8,772 nt of DNA from Micrococcaceae bacterium (lineage in GTDB: Bacteria > Actinomycetota > Actinomycetes > Actinomycetales > Micrococcaceae). Shown one piece after another: positions 5,784 through 8,772 of this stretch. Within the stretch, counting starts at the first letter, position 1. Every line of letters begins with the position of its first letter. The notes beneath the pieces were generated by a model that was not told the DNA's origin, did no database searches, and saw only the letters and a program-made list of their open reading frames with translations. The position numbers and the translations under genes were made by a program. The stretch is taken from contig DNHA01000139.1 of NCBI GenBank assembly GCA_003486025.1, positions 4,281 through 13,052 of the forward strand, read 5' to 3'.

Positions 5784-7391
5784 CTAGGCGTCGGTTTCCG
5801 CGATGGAAGAAGTCTCTGACTCTTCAGCTAAACGCTCGGTATTGGTTTTCTCGTTCAAGTGCTGATTAGGCAACAGGATCACTGCGACCAGGGTGATCAG
5901 TGCCAGCGGTGCGGCGAAGGCGAACAAGGACGCGACACCGTCACCGTAGATCGATTCGAGGATCGAACGCACCGGTTCTGGCAGGGTGGAGATGGTCGGC
6001 AGGGAACCGGAGCTCAGCGATGCGCCAACCGCGGCGGCCTTATCGCCCAGCGAGGCGATGGCAGCCGATAGTTCGCTTTGGCGGTCTGCAATCATATTTG
6101 GAATGGTGACCGCAAGCAGTGCGCCTAGACCTGCGGTACCTGCGGTACCACCGAGGGTGCGGAAGAAGTTCACCGAGGACGATGCAACGCCGAGAATTTG
6201 AGGTTCCACGGCATTCTGGACGACAAGCACCATGTTCTGCATCACCAGACCAACACCAGCACCGAGAACGAACATGTACAGGCCCACCTGCCAGAAGGGG
6301 GTGTCGTAGTGAATGGTTCCGAGCAGGTACAGTCCAACGATCTGCAAGGCGGCGCCGGTGACAACCAGGGCTTTCCACTTACCGTAGCGTGAGATCAGCG
6401 CACCGGCCACGGTGGAGATGACAAGCAAGCCGGCCATCATGGGGAACGTCATCAGGCCTGCCTGTGTGGCGCTGGCGCCACGGGCCATGATCATGTACTG
6501 GCTGAGGAATACCGTGGTACCGAACATCGAAATGCCTACGGCAAGCGAGGCAATCACTGCGAAGGTGAAGGTGCGGTTCTTGAACAGATTAAGTGAGATC
6601 AGCGGTTCTGCCACCTTGAGTTCAACGAACACAAAGATTGCTAGCAAGATGACCGAGCCAACCAGCATGATGTAACTGGTGCTGGAGTTCCAGTCGAACT
6701 CGCTACCGCCCATGGACAACCAGATCAGCAGCAATGCCACGCCGGAGGAAAGAAGCATGATGCCCAGGTAGTCGATCTGCACCTTGCGCTTGGCGATGGC
6801 CGGAAGATTAAGCGTGCGCTGGATCAAGATGATGGCGACGACCGCAAATGGAAGGGCTACGAAGAAGTTCCAGCGCCAGTTGATGGTATCGGTGACGAAG
6901 CCGCCGATGAGCGGGCCGCCTACGGTACCCAATGCCATGACAGCGCCAAAGAGGCCCATGTACTTGCCGCGCTCACGTGGCGAAAGGATATCGGCCATGA
7001 CAATCTGGCTCAGTGCGCCCATGCCGCCGCCTGCGAGGCCCTGGATTACGCGCATGGCGATCAGGAACTCGGTGTTCTGCGCGAAGCCGGCCGCGGCCGA
7101 GGCGAGAACGAAGAGTCCAAGCGAGATCTGCAGCAGGAGCTTTCGGTTGCCCAGGTCGGCGAGCTTTCCCCAGATGGGGGTTGAAATGGTGGTGGCGAGC
7201 AAGGTCGCGGTGACCACCCAGGTGTAGGCGGTCTGGCTGCCATTCAGGTCCGAAACGATGACCGGAAGGGAGCTGGACACCACGGTGCCTGCAAGAATTG
7301 AAACGAACATGCCCATGAGCAACCCGGTCAGTGATTGAAGAATCTGCCGGTGGCTCATTTTGGGATTTGCGACCGGCGCTACTGCGGTCAT
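5784..7391 (-). CDS. MFS efflux transporter, DHA2 (14-helix) family
   Basis: 535-residue inner-membrane proton-driven exporter of the EmrB/QacA/LfrA type. Family motifs: motif A GKLADLGNRK (75-84), motif B MRVIQGLAGGGMG (113-125), motif C GAVMALGTVGGPLIGG (149-164) and the NWRWNFFVALP loop (from 171). Hydrophobic segments fit 14 helices. Helix 1 reads ILAGTVVSSSLPVI (32-45), without the aspartate common in the LDxTIVNVALP motif of many relatives. The tail (ERLAEESETSSIAETDA) is acidic and cytoplasmic. The ATG at 7391 is chosen because GGAG lies 5 nt before it; a TTG at 7433 in frame would add 14 residues and overlaps the promoter. It is the first gene of a two-gene operon with marR. Substrates cannot be read from sequence; dyes, biocides or antibiotics are usual for the family. 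Confidence 0.95.
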   Translation of the reverse strand: MTAVAPVANPKMSHRQILQSLTGLLMGMFVSILAGTVVSSSLPVIVSDLNGSQTAYTWVVTATLLATTISTPIWGKLADLGNRKLLLQISLGLFVLASAAAGFAQNTEFLIAMRVIQGLAGGGMGALSQIVMADILSPRERGKYMGLFGAVMALGTVGGPLIGGFVTDTINWRWNFFVALPFAVVAIILIQRTLNLPAIAKRKVQIDYLGIMLLSSGVALLLIWLSMGGSEFDWNSSTSYIMLVGSVILLAIFVFVELKVAEPLISLNLFKNRTFTFAVIASLAVGISMFGTTVFLSQYMIMARGASATQAGLMTFPMMAGLLVISTVAGALISRYGKWKALVVTGAALQIVGLYLLGTIHYDTPFWQVGLYMFVLGAGVGLVMQNMVLVVQNAVEPQILGVASSSVNFFRTLGGTAGTAGLGALLAVTIPNMIADRQSELSAAIASLGDKAAAVGASLSSGSLPTISTLPEPVRSILESIYGDGVASLFAFAAPLALITLVAVILLPNQHLNEKTNTERLAEESETSSIAETDA

Positions 7392-7417
7392 GGCGACTCC
7401 AAAAGGTCGGAAAATAA

Positions 7418-7435
7418 GGTTGATTGATATCAACT
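7418..7435. promoter_or_regulatory. Operator 1, probable MarR binding site
   Basis: GGTTGA (7418-7423), six bases, TCAACT (7430-7435): an inverted repeat with GTTGA/TCAAC arms. It covers part of the -10 element (7433-7438) and the expected transcription start near 7426, so a bound dimer would block initiation. Confidence 0.65.
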
Positions 7436-7461
7436 ATATGCCGATGGTTGACCATTATCAA
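7433..7461 (-). promoter_or_regulatory. Promoter of the transporter-marR operon
   Basis: On the minus strand TTGATA (7461-7456, 5 of 6 consensus) and TATAGT (7438-7433, 5 of 6) are separated by exactly 17 bp. Transcription would start near 7426, giving a 5' leader of about 35 nt that ends in the GGAG ribosome binding site of the transporter gene. This is the best promoter in the window. Confidence 0.8.
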
Positions 7462-7463
7462 CC
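7446..7463. promoter_or_regulatory. Operator 2, probable MarR binding site
   Basis: GGTTGA (7446-7451), six bases, TCAACC (7458-7463), extended by one more pair to TGGTTGA/TCAACCA (7445-7464): a perfect inverted repeat with the same arms and spacer as operator 1, centre to centre 28 bp. It overlaps the -35 element (7456-7461). Confidence 0.7.
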
Positions 7464-7495
7464 AATGTGTTTGAGTGCACAATCGTCAGACAAGC

Positions 7496-7527
7496 CAGCC
7501 CGGCTCAACGCAGGGTTGGCCGGGCTG
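7496..7527 (-). terminator. GC-rich hairpin behind recR, probable terminator
   Basis: CAGCCCGGC (7496-7504) and GCCGGGCTG (7519-7527) form a perfect 9-bp stem. Inside it, past a single bulged T, CAAC (7506-7509) pairs with GTTG (7515-7518) around a 5-nt loop. It lies 27 nt downstream of the recR stop and upstream of the transporter promoter. The U tract after it on the minus strand is poor (GCTTGTCTG), so it may terminate inefficiently. Confidence 0.6.
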
Positions 7528-7554
7528 TAGTGAAGGAAAATCTTGCTGTTGATC

Positions 7555-8172
7555 TTAACCGCGCGAAGAACTCGGCGCAATGGTGTTGCGCCGCCCTTCG
7601 AAAGCGCGTGCCAAGGTGACTTCATCGGCGTATTCCAGATCGCCACCCACTGGCAGCCCTGAGGCCAAGCGGGTGATTTTGATGCCCAACGGGCTCAGCT
7701 GGCGAACCAGATAGATTGCAGTTGCCTCGCCCTCTAGATTGGGGTCCGTAGCCAAGATCAGTTCGGTAATGGAACTGTCGCCTAAACGCGCAACTAGCTC
7801 ACGAATGTGCAACTGTTCCGGGCCGATTCCAGCGATTGGGTTGATTGACCCGCCAAGCACGTGGTACTTGCCGTTAAAAGCGCGGGTGCGCTCAATGGCC
7901 AGCACATCCTTGGATTCCTCCACGATGCAGATCTGGCTGGTATCGCGGCGTTCGTCGCGGCAGATCCCACAGGTGTCCTGTTCGGAAATGTTGAAGCAGA
8001 TTTCGCAGAAGCGAACCTTTTCCTTGGCCTGCTGGATGGAAGCGGCAAGGCGCGTCATATCCTCGGCGTCGGCATCGAGAATGTGAAAAGCGATGCGCTG
8101 CGCCGATTTAGGACCGATGCCCGGTAGCCGACCGAGCTCGTCGATCAGTTCCTGAACAGCACCTTCGTACAC
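7555..8172 (-). CDS. recR: Recombination mediator protein RecR
   Basis: 205-residue RecR, which works with RecO (and RecF) to load RecA onto single-stranded DNA at gaps during recombinational repair. It shows the whole architecture: an N-terminal helix-hairpin-helix ([20 protein letters not shown], 13-32), a four-cysteine zinc finger C56, C59, C68, C71, and a Toprim domain starting at about 81 ([14 protein letters not shown]) with acidic motif [11 protein letters not shown] (141-151). The C-terminal [24 protein letters not shown] completes it. Length is close to the usual 200 residues. The start is GTG at 8172, supported by the conserved [18 protein letters not shown] beginning; AGGAAAG about 13 nt upstream is a distant ribosome binding site. 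It sits 81 nt behind dnaX on the same strand, the normal neighbourhood. Confidence 0.97.
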   Translation of the reverse strand: MYEGAVQELIDELGRLPGIGPKSAQRIAFHILDADAEDMTRLAASIQQAKEKVRFCEICFNISEQDTCGICRDERRDTSQICIVEESKDVLAIERTRAFNGKYHVLGGSINPIAGIGPEQLHIRELVARLGDSSITELILATDPNLEGEATAIYLVRQLSPLGIKITRLASGLPVGGDLEYADEVTLARAFEGRRNTIAPSSSRG

Positions 8173-8253
8173 CTATTGCCCACTTTCCTGAGGGTTCAAA
8201 CGTTTATAAATCACCGTGCTACACACTAGTGTCTCACTCCGACAAGATGCCGG
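8173..8253 (-). other. dnaX-recR spacer without a ybaB gene
   Basis: These 81 bp hold no open frame. They contain the perfect 10-bp palindrome ACACTAGTGT (8223-8232) and an AT-rich TTTATAAA stretch (8205-8212); TATAAA there could be a -10 for recR, but no -35 is present at 17-18 bp. The YbaB/EbfC nucleoid protein gene often found between dnaX and recR is not here. Confidence 0.4.
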
Positions 8254-8772
8254 TTAGAGGCCGCGCTTCATTTCGACGATGTTGCCGTTCACATCACGCT
8301 GTTCAATGACCAAACCACCGAGCAGACGTTCTACCGCGGGCACTCCGATCAACGCAGAATCCTCGACCTCGATGTCATCCTCGCTGGGCGAGAAATCTTC
8401 GGGTTCCGCTGGCGCTGCCCGGACCACCCGATCCGGTGCACCCCAAGCGTTATCCGAGCTGGTCTGCTGAGTGCTCGGTGCGCTGTCCTTCGACTGGCTC
8501 ATGAGCTGCTGGTAGCGGCTTAACCTGGCGCCAGCTATCGCAGTTCGGGCTTCGGGCTGTTCTTCCGATTCACTGGGGGCTCCCCAGGCTGGTGCGGATT
8601 CAGTCACCGGTTGGACCGCTGGTCTAGGCGGCGCCGCAACAGGAGCTGCTGCTGCGGGGGCCGCTGGTGCGGCGGCAACCGGCTGCGGCTCAGGCTCACG
8701 GATTGCCTTGGACTCGAAGGTATCGGTGGTGCTGCCTGGATGCAACGGAATTTCCGAGACCGGACGAGAAAT
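8254..8772 (-). CDS. dnaX: DNA polymerase III subunit gamma/tau, C-terminal tail (partial)
   Basis: The frame is open from the right edge of the window to the TAA at 8256-8254 and gives the last 172 residues; the AAA+ clamp-loader ATPase part lies outside. The visible part is a low-complexity Ala/Pro-rich linker (PVAAAPAAPAAAAPVAAPPR and similar), then an acidic stretch (EPEDFSPSEDDIEVEDSAL), and the conserved end GVPAVERLLGGLVIEQRDVNG that closes actinobacterial DnaX proteins. That ending and the adjacent recR make the call. AWGAP occurs twice, at 8434-8448 and 8575-8589, 47 codons apart. In the replisome tau tethers the clamp loader to the polymerase core and helicase; whether a short gamma form exists cannot be judged from this fragment. 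Confidence 0.88.
   Translation of the reverse strand: MSRPVSEIPLHPGSTTDTFESKAIREPEPQPVAAAPAAPAAAAPVAAPPRPAVQPVTESAPAWGAPSESEEQPEARTAIAGARLSRYQQLMSQSKDSAPSTQQTSSDNAWGAPDRVVRAAPAEPEDFSPSEDDIEVEDSALIGVPAVERLLGGLVIEQRDVNGNIVEMKRGL

Noticed and set aside
6784..7227. 147-codon plus-strand frame opposite the transporter gene
   Set aside because: A GC-skew shadow of a conserved membrane-protein gene, with no domain of its own.
7391..7433. TTG at 7433 as the transporter start
   Set aside because: It lies upstream of the predicted transcription start and within operator 1, while the ATG at 7391 has a GGAG 5 nt before it.
8558..8692. Repetitive Ala/Pro-coding DNA as a tandem repeat or mobile remnant
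   Set aside because: It is in frame with the normal low-complexity linker of DnaX tau proteins and needs no other explanation.

Overview
The window is chromosomal DNA of a moderately GC-rich actinobacterium. The DnaX tail, RecR, LysC, the CitB-type response regulator and the Tat-exported PhoD all read like proteins of Micrococcaceae (Arthrobacter/Glutamicibacter type). The genus is my inference from protein resemblance, not a measurement.

Left part, plus strand (1-3162): the 3' end of a DcuS/CitA-type sensor histidine kinase and its CitB/DctR-type response regulator (a two-component pair whose target lies outside the window), a 63-residue protein with two membrane segments, and a Tat-exported PhoD-family phosphodiesterase/alkaline phosphatase. 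A strong bidirectional hairpin terminator at 3188-3228 separates phoD from the convergent lysC.

Right part, minus strand (8772 down to 3241), in order of transcription: the C-terminal tail of dnaX (DNA polymerase III gamma/tau), recR, a hairpin, a DHA2-family multidrug-type efflux transporter with its MarR-type regulator 5 nt behind it, a hairpin, a DUF4287 protein, and lysC (aspartate kinase, first step of lysine/threonine/methionine synthesis). The transporter-regulator pair has a near-consensus promoter (TTGATA, 17 bp, TATAGT) covered by two copies of GGTTGA-N6-TCAAC, a clear candidate for MarR autoregulation. lysC carries an in-frame TTG codon behind an AGGGAG motif, at the position that would give a 172-residue beta subunit as in Corynebacterium glutamicum.

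No gene-free stretch exceeds 300 bases; the longest is the 172 bp upstream of lysC, which holds repeated GTGGCAG-type elements. I see no mobile element, tRNA, rRNA, CRISPR array or pseudogene. Most of the window is ordinary core genome. The points most worth checking are regulatory: the MarR operators, the lysC internal start, two possible leaderless starts, and the rearranged dnaX-recR-lysC neighbourhood.
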